Below, in pieces: positions 1 through 11,144 of a DNA stretch of 64,000 nucleotides (position 1 is the stretch's first letter; each line of letters begins with the position of its first letter). The stretch lies in contig QXEO01000869.1 of NCBI GenBank assembly GCA_007115705.1, forward strand, positions 1,364,001 to 1,428,000, read 5' to 3'. The notes below the pieces were generated by a model. The model did not search any database. It worked only from the letters and a program-made list of their open reading frames with translations, and was not told where the DNA came from. This DNA is from Dactylis glomerata (Eukaryota > Streptophyta > Magnoliopsida > Poales > Poaceae). The position numbers and the translations under genes are program-made.

Positions 1-15
1 CTTCTCTTCCCCACC

Positions 16-946
16 ATGCCGCCGAAGAGGATCACCGACGACGGCGCGCCGAAGGTGAGGAAGCCGCGGGCCCCCAAAGAGAGGCCGGCAGGTATGACCA
101 ACGCGGTGTGGGCGGCGGATGTGGAGCGCCGGCAGACCGAAACTTGCGGCAGGGCGGAGAGGGAGAAGAAGCTCGCGGCGAAGAGGGTAGCGGTGGCGGA
201 CGAGCAGGCGAAGCTGGTCTCCATGGCCATGGGACAGCCGCGCGTCGGCCAATTCCCCGCCGGTTCATGGCCAACCCAAGGTACGATCGGCTCACCTTCC
301 ACCTACTCGGCGGCGGCGTCTTCGCCCATGTTCCACGAGACCTACGTCCCCGGCATGTCGAGGTTCACCCCGTCGCCGCCGGAGTACAACGCTGCGATGC
401 ACGAGGGCATCTCGCCTGCCCTGCACCGAGGGCGCTCTCCTTCTCCCACGTCGGGATGCCGTCGCCGAATGACAGTGTGATGCACGACATGATCACGTCG
501 GGCTCCATGGCCGCCGCGTCTAGCCCGGGTTTCTTCACACAAGAGGAGGCAAGGGCGACGGAAGCCGTCGCGGCGGCGTCGCGGGGTGGCGTCGACAGGC
601 TCGGAGACGCCACCCAAGACGTCGACAAAGAAGAAGAGGAGCAGGCCCAGGTTGACGAGGAGGACGACGCGCCTGAGCCGACATCGACGGCGAAGGGGAG
701 GAAGAAAAGGAAGAAGAACTCGCCGTCGACCGAGCCGCGGATCAAATGGACGGGCAAAGAAGAGGAGTGCCTCGCCGAAGCTTGGAAGACCGTTTCCATG
801 AACGACATCACCGGCGCCAATCAAAACTTTGACACATATTGGCAGAAGGTCAAGATGGTGTTCGACAAGCGCAAAATTGTCGATCCCTACTTCAACAAGA
901 CGGTGATGGTCCCAGGCGAGAAGGCCATGGCCACGCATTGGGGGAC
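16..946 (+). pseudogene. Left half of a split SANT-like/NAM-associated gene, probably Harbinger-linked
   Basis: This starts at ATG 16 and encodes a basic N-terminus (MPPKRITDDGAPKVRKPRAP), a Pro/Ser-rich stretch, an acidic/KKRKK segment and a SANT/Myb-like block (WTGKEEECLAEAWKTVS, then a TYWQKV helix). That layout is typical of grass proteins with a SANT-like N-terminus and a NAM-associated C-terminus, often found with PIF/Harbinger elements. Reading begins in frame 1 and continues in frame 3. The switch is near 430-432, in CGAGGGCGC, and a 1-bp deletion explains it. At 946 the ORF is cut inside a codon (HWG plus AC) by an LTR. It resumes in phase at 52837, so this is the 5' half of one gene. 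A plausible role is as DNA-binding partner of a Harbinger transposase; that is inferred from family context. The frameshift here and a stop in the 3' half make it non-functional. Confidence 0.8.
942..946. repeat. Left target-site duplication (GGGAC) of the 52-kb insertion
   Basis: GGGAC lies directly before the LTR terminus TGATTGC at 947. The matching site right of the whole nest is GGGAT at 52832-52836, one transition different. Removing everything between restores the reading frame of the host ORF through a Thr codon (ACC) followed by ATG CAG. Confidence 0.85.
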
Positions 947-2586
947 TGATTGCTATTGATGGCGCGGTAAATAACCGGCCAGTTGGGAAACCCCAAGAGA
1001 AGGTTTGATGAATATAGCAGCAATTTTTTTCTCAGTAAGAAACCAAGGTTATCAATCCAGTAGGAAAAACCCAAACTCAAGAAGGTGATGCTAGCTAGCT
1101 TCGCGACAGCTCCGGACAATTTATAGGGTGCCTCGTCCAAGCTTTGCTTTGCCAGCTGCAACGCAGAACCTGCACACAACACAACCAAATACTTTGTTCC
1201 CAACTTACGATGAGGTTGTCAATCTCACCGGTTTGCTTGAAACAATGGGTATGAGCGTATCGAGTGGAAAGCAATAGTAGTATGCGAGTAAAGTAAACAG
1301 TGCGAGTAAAGTAAACAGGTGATAGCAATATAATGGAAATCGGACCGGGGTCCACAGTTCACTAGTGGTGTCTCTCCATAAGATGAAATAAGACATGCTG
1401 GGTAAACAAATTACAGTTGGGCAGTTGATAGAATAAAGATAACGTGCATATGTCGAGAAGATCACTATAAGATTTACTCTGGGCATTACAACAAGATACA
1501 TAGACTGCCATCTGCATCTATGACTAATAATCCACTTGTGGCGAATCAATCCGAGAACTCCACAAGTATTAAGTTGTGAACAACATATAACTGCATTAAG
1601 CAAAGTGTGTAATGTAAACAAAGCATATGCCCTTGAGCATATGAATGTTGTTTTCTCCCTAGTAGCAACAGCACATCTACAACCTTAGAGATTTTTGTCA
1701 CTCCCCCAGATTAAATAGAGGCATGAACCCACTATCGAGCATAAATACCCCCTCTTGGATTCACTAGCAACTACTTGGCCAAGATAGCTACTAACAACGG
1801 AGAGCATGCAAGATTATAAACAACATAGAGATAACATAAGATAAAATTTAGTACTTCAACTCAATCATAACACCAATATTCATCGGATCCCAACAAACAC
1901 AACATGTAGAATTACATAAAGGTAGTCTCGATCATGTAAAGCAGCTCACGAGATCTAAACATGAACAACATGGTGGAGAAGACAACCATCTAGCTACTGC
2001 TATGGACCCATAGTCCAAGGTAGACTACTCACTCATCGCTCCGGAGGTAAGCATGGCGATGAAGAAGACCTCCGGTGGCGATTCCCCTCTCCGGCAGGGT
2101 GCCGGGAAGAGCTTCTGGACCCTCCCGATCTTCGGATTGATGCCGGCGGCGGATCGCGATGTGTTCTGGAAAAGTGATCGGGTATTTATGTTTTTCCCGT
2201 CGGGGGGTCTTTATAGGCGAAGGGGCGGCGTCAGAAGTGTACCAGGGGGCCCACACCACAGGCCAGCGCGGGCCAGGGGTGGGCTGCGCCCCCTGGTGGT
2301 GTGGCCACCCTCTGGTCCGGCTCCGTCTCTTCTTCGGTGTTCTGGAAGCTGTGTGAAATATCTGGACGACTGGCTTTGGTTTCGTCCAATTCCGAGAATA
2401 TTTCCTGTGTAACTTTTCTGAAATACAAAAACAGCAAAAAATAGGGAACTGGCACTGTGGCATCTTGTTAATAGGTTAGTTTAGGAAAATGCATAAAAAT
2501 GCCACGAAGTGTAACGAAACACTAAACAAATGGTGTAAAAACAAGCATGGAGCATCAAAAATTATGGATACGTTGGAGACGTATCA
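947..2586 (-). repeat. 3' LTR of element X (about 1640 bp)
   Basis: The LTR begins TGATTGC and ends GACGTATCA in plus coordinates; in element orientation it begins TGATACGTCTCC. It ends directly before the complement of the polypurine tract. The same LTR occurs five more times in full (5995, 8592, 14078, 42884, 44535), once enlarged (49659) and twice truncated (7682, 51804). ORFs inside the LTR are shared by all copies and are not genes. Confidence 0.85.
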
Positions 2587-5230
2587 GCATCCCCAAGCTT
2601 AACTCCTGCTCGTCCTCGAGTAGGTAAGTGATAACAAAAGAAATAATTTTTGAGGTGACATGCACCTACACAATCTTGATCATCTATGTAAGCGTTGTGT
2701 GCTGGGATCAAAAGAACTTAAAACATGGGCATGAAAGATATAATATTGATAGAAGCAACTTAGCAACCATGTTATAACATGAAAATGAACACAAACAAAA
2801 GATCATGAAAATGAAACAATGAAAGTCAAACATGTGTTCAAATCATAAGGAAAAACATACAAATGGTTTTCAGCTTGTCCTTCATGGAGAGCAAAACATA
2901 AATGCATAGGACACCTTCAAGTTTAAGAGGGCGACTAGATACAAATAATTTAAGAACAAGTGAAACCAATCATCATGAATCAATCAATGAAAACTTTGGG
3001 ACAATGCACATTATACTCAGAATGACAATTATGCTCTCTTAATGGTGCATAAAGGTAGAAGGTGGTGACTCAACATAAAAGTAAAAGAAAGGCCCTTCGC
3101 GGAGGGAAGCAGTGATTAAACATGTGCTAGAGCTTTTCATTTGTAAAACAGGGATAAAAAATTGGGTTTTGAGAGGTGGTTGTTTCATGTCAACGACTAG
3201 CAATGGGGTCTTACTATCTTCCATAATAAACAAGTGAGAGCGGTTCCGAGTTCTTTGAAAATTTGGCACATTGGTGCTCTTTTATAAAGCTTTGGCACTC
3301 CTCCCCACCTTTTTTCCTTTCTCAAACCATTGCTAACCGATTCCATCGGGTGCCCACTAACATTCACATACCATGGAGGAGTGCCTTTTTTTCTTTTCTT
3401 TTAAAATTAGATTGCAATGGTCTGACCAGCTCTCATGCAAAATTAATGACGAGCAGATGAAGCTGCCTAGTCGAGGGGTACTTAATTTAATATGAAAGAT
3501 AGCAATTCCGACCACTACGTCCCCATGAGCTAAAAACAGTGGCACAAAACGAGAAGTAGTTGAAAGTTTTTGAAAGGTAGCACATGAAAATTTACTTGGA
3601 ATGGCTTACAAATACCATGCATAGGAATTTATAGTGGACACAATGGCAAACTTGGTTTTCAGGAGTTGGATGCACGAGTAGAGCTCATACTCAGTACAAA
3701 ATGAAGGCTAGCAAAAGACTGGGAGCGACCAACTTAGAGAGAAATAATGGCCATAATCATGCAGAGCAACAAAGCGATATTAAAAGAAGCATAAGATGGT
3801 ATCAAAAGTCAAAAACTAAATGATCATGGAGGCAATGGCGACTTTGTATGAGTCTAACATGTGTGAGCATGCGCCAAGTCAACCCAAATAAAGCATCAAA
3901 GGAGAAAACCAAAATAATGCTTCCAAATAATTAAAACAACGCATGATTTTTTCAAAGGCTCATTAAGCAATCTCAGTCATTTGAGACAAGTCATGCTACA
4001 GCAAAACCACTAAGCATACTATCAAAAAGACATCAAGCACGACATGCAAAAGCCTAGGCTGCAGTCTACACAAGCTCCTTCTTGTACCACTTTTTTGCAT
4101 AAAGCTTTTTCTCTTTTCCAACACCATTCGAACTTTTTATAAACAACTCTTTTGATGAAAACCAACATGGACCAGAGGTCAAAATACACCTTGATAAAAA
4201 GATATAACAAGATCTGAACACAAATCAAGGTGAAAAACAAAAGCTAAACGTAGTTCTAGAAAAGGAGAACACTTGTTGAAACGATAAGAGTGAAAAACGG
4301 AGTGTTCTTGGCAAATGAAAAGCAAGGCAACTTCTCCAAAAGCAATTTGTTGGGGTCCAACCACTTATTGCAGCAAACAAAACTAAACAAAACTGAAAAC
4401 TAAAAATAACTGACGCTCCAAGAAAAATGCATAATGCATGAAGCAATAAAAATATAGTGACTTGAAAGGTGACCTGATTTTTGCCGATGAAGAAGGGGTG
4501 CCTCGGGGGCATCCCCAAGTTTTGACGCTTGTACTTCTTGGATATTTCTTGGGGTGATATGGGCATCCCCAAGCTTGAGCTTTTGTCCATTCTTTAACTT
4601 ATCTCATCATTCTCCAATCCCTACACTTGAAAACTTCCTTCATACAAAACTAAACACAAATCTATTAGCAACATTAGTGTAAGCATAACATTGAATCAAC
4701 CCTTTTTTGCTTCAGGTTTCATCTCAAAACCACCACATATAAAGCATATACTACTGTAGCAACTTCCCCAAAAGTTCCGTGATCAAAAGAACTCAAAAAG
4801 AAAGCGATAAAGCGGCAAACACAAATATTGGCAGAAATCTGTCAAAACAGAACAACTGACAAAGGTCGAATTTTTATAGGGTTTTCTGTTGCTCAAATCA
4901 AAAAGTGTTCAACTAATGAAAGTTTGGATATAACCTGGGGCATATGCACAAGAAATCGCAGGTCCAAAGATATACAGAGAATTGTCACGAATTTTTACGG
5001 TGCAGCACCGAAAACAGTTTCAGGACAGCAACATCCCCAAATCTTACCTCACTCAAATTAGAGGCTTCTCTTGGCACAACAATGAAATAAAAAGGATAAG
5101 GAGAGTACATTACAGTAGTAATAACTTCCAGGACTCACATAAAAGAAAAAGAACTGAATGTAAAAACATTGGGTTATCTCCCAAGAGTGCTTTTCTTTAA
5201 CGCCTTTGAGCTAGGCGCTGAAAGTGCGAA
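2587..5230 (-). other. Non-coding interior of the first X copy
   Basis: The first bases are the complement of the polypurine tract, GCATCCCCAAGCTTAAC. The rest is AT-rich sequence shared, with small differences, with 46179-48753 of Y, the X fragments at 15726-17091 and 40595-42110, and (inverted) parts of Z. A segment near 4490-4570 carries repeated GGCATCCCCAAG motifs like the polypurine tract. No ORF resembles a retroviral pol domain. Confidence 0.7.
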
Positions 5231-5824
5231 TCAAGTAATATCAAGTGAGGCATTAAGATCCATTGAAGAGGTCTTCTCAATAAGGCATTGTATTTCATCC
5301 ACATAAGTTTTTGAAGACCCTTTGTGATCACGCTTTGGTTCACTCAAATCACTAAAAAGATTTTTGGGACAGATCCAATCAAAATTATTTTCAAAAGCTT
5401 CATACAATCCCAAGAGTTTGCTAGGTATAGGTATTTCGGTACCCTCATTGTTTGTACTAACAACCTTTATAGGTGAACCAAGCTTATTAAAATGCTTAAG
5501 AACTTTCCTAGCTTCAATGGCAACATCTCTAAATTCTATGCGCAGAGCTTCAAGGATAAAAGCTTTCTTTTCGGGATCCTCAATATCATGAATCTTAAGA
5601 AACATGTATTGCATAAAAGGATTAAGGCTAACAAACCTAGCTTCTAACATGTGAATTAAATAAGCAGAAGCAACTTCATAACTAGGAGCAAGCTCAGCCA
5701 AAGACTTTTTCCCAACATCTTTATGCATACTAATATGATTAAAGAACTCCTCAATGTTACTTTTTCCAATAATTGAACCACTACCCACTGAGAGGTCCTC
5801 CAAAACGTACCTAGGGAACAACAT
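5231..5824 (-). CDS. ORF B of the non-autonomous family, 197 aa, function unknown
   Basis: An intact ORF begins MLFPRYVLEDLSVGSGSIIG about 145 bp downstream of the PBS, where gag is expected. The middle part is rich in acidic and helical residues (HDIEDPEKKAFILEALRIEF). It ends NASLDIT. The copy in the second X unit (42111-42703) has the same ORF with a frameshift. Z and Y have a different, Athila-gag-like ORF at the same place (10423-11144 and 48754-49473), ending in a related way and followed by the same 3' sequence. I recognise no catalytic motif or zinc knuckle. It may be a diverged gag-like protein or a captured sequence; an open frame in one of two copies suggests past selection or youth. 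Confidence 0.65.
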   Translation of the reverse strand: MLFPRYVLEDLSVGSGSIIGKSNIEEFFNHISMHKDVGKKSLAELAPSYEVASAYLIHMLEARFVSLNPFMQYMFLKIHDIEDPEKKAFILEALRIEFRDVAIEARKVLKHFNKLGSPIKVVSTNNEGTEIPIPSKLLGLYEAFENNFDWICPKNLFSDLSEPKRDHKGSSKTYVDEIQCLIEKTSSMDLNASLDIT

Positions 5825-5968
5825 AGTGAACTAAGAAATAACAACTATCAAGGATACTATTTTTTTTGGGTTTTTGATAAAACGATGCAAGTAAAAATAA
5901 AGTAAAGCAAAACTTAAAACAAAGTAAAGGATGTGCGTGCGAAACTCACCTTGCAGAAGTCTTCTTCC

Positions 5969-5986
5969 TCCCCAGCAACGGCGCCA
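5969..5986 (-). other. Primer binding site of the first X copy
   Basis: The complement reads TGGCGCCGTTGCTGGGGA. It differs by one base from the Athila-type PBS TGGCGCCGTTGCCGGGGA, usually assigned to tRNA-Asp. It lies next to the LTR beginning near 5995. Confidence 0.75.
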
Positions 5987-5994
5987 GAAAAACT

Positions 5995-7681
5995 TGTTGC
6001 TGGCGCGGTGATAATGATGCCAGAAAGCTTGATTGCGTTTGTTGATGAAGTAAATGACCGGCCAGTTGGGAAACTCCAAGAGCAAGGTTTGATGAATATA
6101 GCGGCAAGTTTTTCCCTCCGTTATGAAACCAAGGTTTAATCGTCCAGGAGGAGGATGTCAATACGACTGAAGGTGATGCCCACTAGCTGCGTGATGCTCT
6201 AACAAGGGCGCCGTTAATGATAACTTGTTAGTGCATCTTCAACCAGTAGCAACATGGAACCTGCACACAACACAACTAAATACTTTGTTCCCAACTTACG
6301 ATGAGGTTGTCAATCTCACCGGTTTGCTTGAAACAAAGGGTATAAGCGTATCGAGTGGAAAGTGATAATAGTATGCGAGTAAAGTAAACAATGCAAGTAA
6401 AGTAAACAGGTGATAGCAATATAAAGGAAATAGGACCAGGGTCCACAGTTCACTAGTGGTGTCTCTCCATAAGATAAAATAATACATGCTGGGTAAACAA
6501 ATTACAGTTGGGCAATTGATAGAATAAAGACAACGTGCATATGTCGAGAGGATCACTATAAGATTTACTCTGGGCATTACAACAAGATACATAGACCGCC
6601 ATCCAACTACATCTATGACTAATAATCCACTTGTGGCGAATCAATCCGAGAACTCCACAAGTATTAAGTTGCGAACAACAGATAATTGCATTAAGCAAAG
6701 TGTGTAATGTAAACAAAGCATATGCCCTCGAGCATATGAATGTTGTTTTCCCCCTAGTAGCAACAGCACATCTACAACCTTAGAGGTTTCTGTCACTCCC
6801 CCAGATTAAATAGAGGCATGAACCCACTATCGAGCATAAATACCCCCTCTTGGAGTCACTAGCACCTACTTGGCCAAGATAGCTACTAACAACGGAGCGC
6901 ATGCAAGATCATAAACAACATAGAGATAACATAAAATAAAATTCAGTACTTCAACTCAATCATAACACCAATATTCATCAGATCCCAACAAACACAACAT
7001 GCAGAATTACATGAAGGTAGTCTCGATCATGTAAATCAGCTCACGAGATCTAAACATGAAGCACATGGTGGAGAAGACAACCATCTAGCTACTGCTATGG
7101 ACCCATAGTCCAAGGTAGACTACTCACTCATCGCTCTGGAGGCAAGCATGGCGATGAAGAAGACCTCCGGTGGCGATTCCCCTCTCCGGCAGGGTGCCGG
7201 GAAGAGCTTCTGGACCCTCCCGATCTTTGGGTCGACGGCGGCGGCGGATCGTGATGTGTTCTGGAAAAGTGATCGGGTATTTAGGTTTTTCCTGTCGGGG
7301 GGTCTTTATAGGCGAAGGGGCGGCATCAGCAGTGGACCAGGGGGCCCACACCACAAGCCGGTGCGGGCCAGGGGTGGGCCGCGCCCCCTGGTGGTGTGGC
7401 CACCCTCTGGTCCGGCTCCGTCTCTTCTTTGGTGTTCTGGAAGCTCCGTGAAATATCTGGACGACTGGCTTTGGTTTCGTCCAATTCCGAGAATATTTCC
7501 TGTGTAACTTCTTTGAAACACAAAAACAGCAGAAAACAGGGAACTGGCACTGTGGCATCTTGTTAATAGGTTAGTTCCAGAAAATGCATAAAAATGCCAC
7601 GAAGTGTAACGAAACACTAAACAAATGGTGTAAAAACAAGCATGCAACATCAAAAATTATGGATACATTGGAGACGTATCA
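5995..7681 (-). repeat. 5' LTR of the first X copy
   Basis: The LTR runs from about 5995 (TGTTGCTGGCGCGG; the exact start is uncertain because GCCAGAAA recurs at 6020) to GACGTATCA at 7681. Its U5 half carries a second sequence variant (AAGGGCGCCGTTAATGATAAC, 6204-6224) in place of the GACAATTTATAGGGCGCCTC form seen at 947-2586. At 7681 it is fused directly to an interior position of another LTR. Confidence 0.75.
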
Positions 7682-8048
7682 AAGGGGCATGGTCAGAAGT
7701 GGACCAAGGCGGCCACACACATAGGGGGCGCGGCCTAGCCCTGGGCCACGCCACCCTGTTGTGTGGGCCCCTTGTGGCCCTACTACGTCTCCTCTTCGGT
7801 TCTCTGGAAGCTTCGGTGAATTTCTGGATATTTGGCTTTTGTTTCGTCCAATTCCGAGAATATTTCCTGTGTAACTTTTCTGAAACACAAAAACAACAGA
7901 AAACAGGGAACTGGCACTGTGGCATCTCATTAATAGGTTAGTTCCGGAAAATGCATAAAAATGCCACGAAGTGTAACAAAACATTAAGCAAATGGTGTAA
8001 AAACAAGCATGGAGCATGAAAAATTATAGATACGTCAGAGACGTATCA
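7682..8048 (-). repeat. Truncated LTR of element X
   Basis: This is only the first 367 bp (element orientation) of the family LTR, ending GACGTATCA and followed by the polypurine-tract complement GCATCCACAAGCTTAAC. It is therefore the U3 end of a 3' LTR whose rest was lost when 947-7681 came to lie beside it. Confidence 0.75.
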
Positions 8049-8591
8049 GCATCCACAAGCTTAACTCCTGCTCGTCCTCGAGTAGGTAAGTGATAACAAA
8101 AGAAATAATTTTTGAGGTGACATGCACCTACACAATCTTGATCATCTATGTAAGCGTTGTGCGCTGGGATCAAAAGAACTTAGAACATGGGCATGAAAGA
8201 CATAATATTGATACAAGAAACTTAGCAACCATGTTATGACATGAAAAAGAACACAAATGAAAGATCATGAAAATGAAACAATGAAAGTCAAACGTGTGTT
8301 CAAATCATATGGAAAAACATACAAATGGTTTTCAGCTTGTCCTTCATGAGAGAGCAAAACATAAATGCATAGGACACCTTCAAGTTTAAGAGGGCGACTA
8401 GATACAAATAATTTAAGAACAAGTGAAACCAACATCCTGAATCAATCAATGAAAACTTTGGGACAATGCACATTATACTCAGAATGACAACTATGCTCTC
8501 TTAAACGGTGCATAAAAGTAGAAGGTGGTGACTCAACAAAAAAAAGTAAAAGAAAGGCCCTTCATGGAGGGAAGCAGTGATTAAACATGTG

Positions 8592-10228
8592 TGATATGTC
8601 TCCAACGTATCCATAATTTTTTATGCTCCATGCTTGTTTTTACACCATTTGCTTAGTGTTTCGTTACACTTCATGGTACTTTTATGCATTTTCCGGAACT
8701 AACCTATTAATAAGTCGCCACAGTGCCAGTTCCCTATTTTCTACTATTTTTGTGTTTCAGAAAAGCTACACAGGAAATATTCTCGAAATTGGACGAAACC
8801 AAAGCCAGTCGCCCAGAATTTCACCGAAGCTTCCAGAGAACCGAAGAGGAGACGGAGTGGGGCCACGAGGGGGCCACACACCAGGGCGGTGCGCCCCAGG
8901 CCCTGGCCGCGCCCCCTATGCGTGAGACCACCTCGGTCCACTTCTGACGATGCCCCATCGCCTATAAAGACCCCCCAATGGAAAAAACCTAAAGACGCGA
9001 TCAGTTTTCCAAAACACATCGCGATCTGCCGCCGCCGTCGACCCGAAGATCGGGAGGGTCCAGAAGCTCTTCCTGGCACCCTGCCGGAGAGGGGAATCGC
9101 CACCGGAGGTCTTCTGCATCGCCTCCGGAGCGATGAGTGAGTAGTCTACCTTGGACTATGGGTCCATAGCAGTAGCTAGATGGTTGTCTTCTCCACCATG
9201 TGCTTCATGTTTAGATCGCATGAGCTGCCCTACATGATTGAGATCACCGTTATGTAATTCTACATGTTTGGTTTGTTGGGATCCGATGAATATTGGTGTT
9301 ATGCTTGAGTTGATGTACTGAAATTTATCTTATGTTATCTCTATGTTGTTTATGATCTTGTATGCTCTCCATTGTTAGTAGCTATCTTGGCCGAGTAGTT
9401 GCTAGTGACTCCAAGAGGGGGTATTTATGCTCGATAGTGGGTTCATGCCTCTATTTAATCTGGGGGAGTGACAGAAACCTCTAAGGTTGTAGATGTGTTG
9501 TTGCTACTAGGGGAAAACAACATTCATATGCTCGAGGGCATATGCTTTATTTACATTACACACTTTGCTTAATGCAATTATCTGTTGTTCGCAACTTAAT
9601 ACTTGTGGAGTTCTCGGATTGATTCGCCACAAGTCGATTAGTAGTCATAGATGCAGTTGGATGGCGGTCTATGTATCTTGTTGTAATGTCCAGAGTAAAT
9701 CTCATAGTGATCCTCTCATCATATGCACGTTGTCTTTATTCTATCAATTGCCCAACTGTAATTTGTTTACCCAGCATATATTATTTTATCTTATGGAGAG
9801 ACACCGCTAGTGAACTGTGGACCCGGTCCTATTTCCATTATATTGCTATCACATGTTTACTTTACTCGCATTGTTTACTTTACTCGCATACTATCACTAT
9901 TTTCCACCCGATACGCTCATTCCTTTGTTTCAAGCAAACCGGTGAGATTGACAACCTCATCGTAAGTTGGGAGCAAAGTATTTGGTTGTGTTGTGTGCAG
10001 GTTCCGCGTTGCAGCTTGCAAAGCAAAGCTTGGACGAGGCGCCCTATAAATTGTCCTGAGCTATCGCAAGCTAGCAAGCATCACCTTCAGTCGTATTGGC
10101 TCCTTCCTCTCCTGATCGACATACCTTGGTTTCTTAACTGAGGGAAAAACCTTGCTGCTATATTCATCATACCTTCCTCTTGGGGTTCCCAACTGGACGG
10201 TGAAAAGATAACACCACCGCAAGCATCA
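8592..10228 (+). repeat. 5' LTR of Z with TATA box
   Basis: It begins TGATATGTCTCC and ends GCAAGCATCA. A TATAAAGA at 8963-8970 is the likely core promoter, about 370 bp into the LTR; the same TATAAAG occurs in the other family LTRs. The pair differs by scattered substitutions from 14078-15720. Confidence 0.88.
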
Positions 10229-10239
10229 AGAACTTTTTC

Positions 10240-10257
10240 TGGCGCCGTTGCCGGGGA
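10240..10257 (+). other. Primer binding site of Z
   Basis: TGGCGCCGTTGCCGGGGA, 11 bp after the LTR end, is the canonical Athila-type PBS. Confidence 0.85.
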
Positions 10258-10422
10258 GGAAGAAGAAGACTTCTGCGAGGGGAGTTTTCGCACACACATC
10301 CTTTACTTTATTTTAAGTTTTGCTTTACTTTATTTATTTTACTTGCATCGTTTTATCAAAAACCCAAAAAAATTAGAATCCTTTGTAGTTGTTTTCACTT
10401 GTCTGCTTTTAGTCTTGTTAGA

Positions 10423-11144
10423 ATGAGTAATCCTGAAGTTGAAGTTCGTACTTTTAAGCAACAAGGGGGAGAGAGCTTGAAAGATGCTTGGTACCGTATT
10501 AGCAATTCTCATCATAGGTGTACAAAGAAGCATTCTACCATGATCCTCCTTAGAAATTTTTATGTTGGTATAACTAGTTGGTATAGGTACGTTCTTGATA
10601 CTCTTGCAGGAGGTAATTTTCTGGGTACTCCCGCTCTTGAAGCATGCACTTTAATTGAAAGTTTAGTGGGAGTACCACCTATTCATGTTGTTAAAACTGA
10701 GGTCACTTTGGAGGAAGTTTTAGAAAAGCTTAGCTCTTTAGGAAAAAGTTTGCTAAATATCCTTGATAATGCTAGCCGAGTTAATGAAGCGATAGAAAGT
10801 ATCCGTAAGAGAATCACTGTTTTAGAAGATAGCACTACTCCTGATAGTCAAAACCTTAGGATTGGGAAACTAGAAGAATCCATAGAAACTTTAAGTTCAA
10901 TTTTCTCTCCTCTTAAGTTTAAGAAAGAGAAAGCTTTTGGTGGAAAAGAGCAAAAATTCATGTATGTTCCCAAGGTGTATGTGCCTAAACCGCAGCATGT
11001 TTTCAAGATTGGTAAGACTTTAATTCAACTAAGAGTGACTTGCAGGTTGAATCATCTTCGGGAACCTCTAAGGTGCCTAGTGTGGTAAGTGGTGATCTAG
11101 AAGAAACAGTTGATATTGATGCTTCATCACTTGATATTACTTAA
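10423..11144 (+). pseudogene. Athila-type gag-like ORF (ORF A) of Z, one frameshift
   Basis: The ORF begins MSNPEVEVRTFKQQGGESLK. The block ESLKDAWYRISNSHHRC, followed by a FYVG helix and LAGGNFLGT, fits the capsid part of plant Athila/Gypsy gag proteins (Retrotrans_gag type). A coiled-coil-like stretch and a KEKAF basic region follow. Compared with the Y copy, one T is missing near 11020, so the frame ends at 11088; the frame shared with the family continues to the TAA at 11142-11144 (DASSLDIT). There is no zinc knuckle, protease or RT. The likely role was packaging of the element's own RNA, with enzymes from an autonomous relative. Confidence 0.75.

Noticed and set aside
342..938. 198-aa minus-strand ORF over the SANT-like gene
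   Set aside because: It is a GC-rich shadow of the plus-strand gene; the sense frame has recognisable domains and continues across the nest.
2053..2412. 119-aa ORF repeated at 7148 and, in inverted or shorter forms, elsewhere
   Set aside because: It lies wholly inside the retrotransposon LTR around its TATA box and recurs only because the LTR recurs.
7682..7686. AAGGG as target duplication for the first X copy
   Set aside because: The left flank of that copy is GGGAC at 942, which does not match; recombination explains the junction better.
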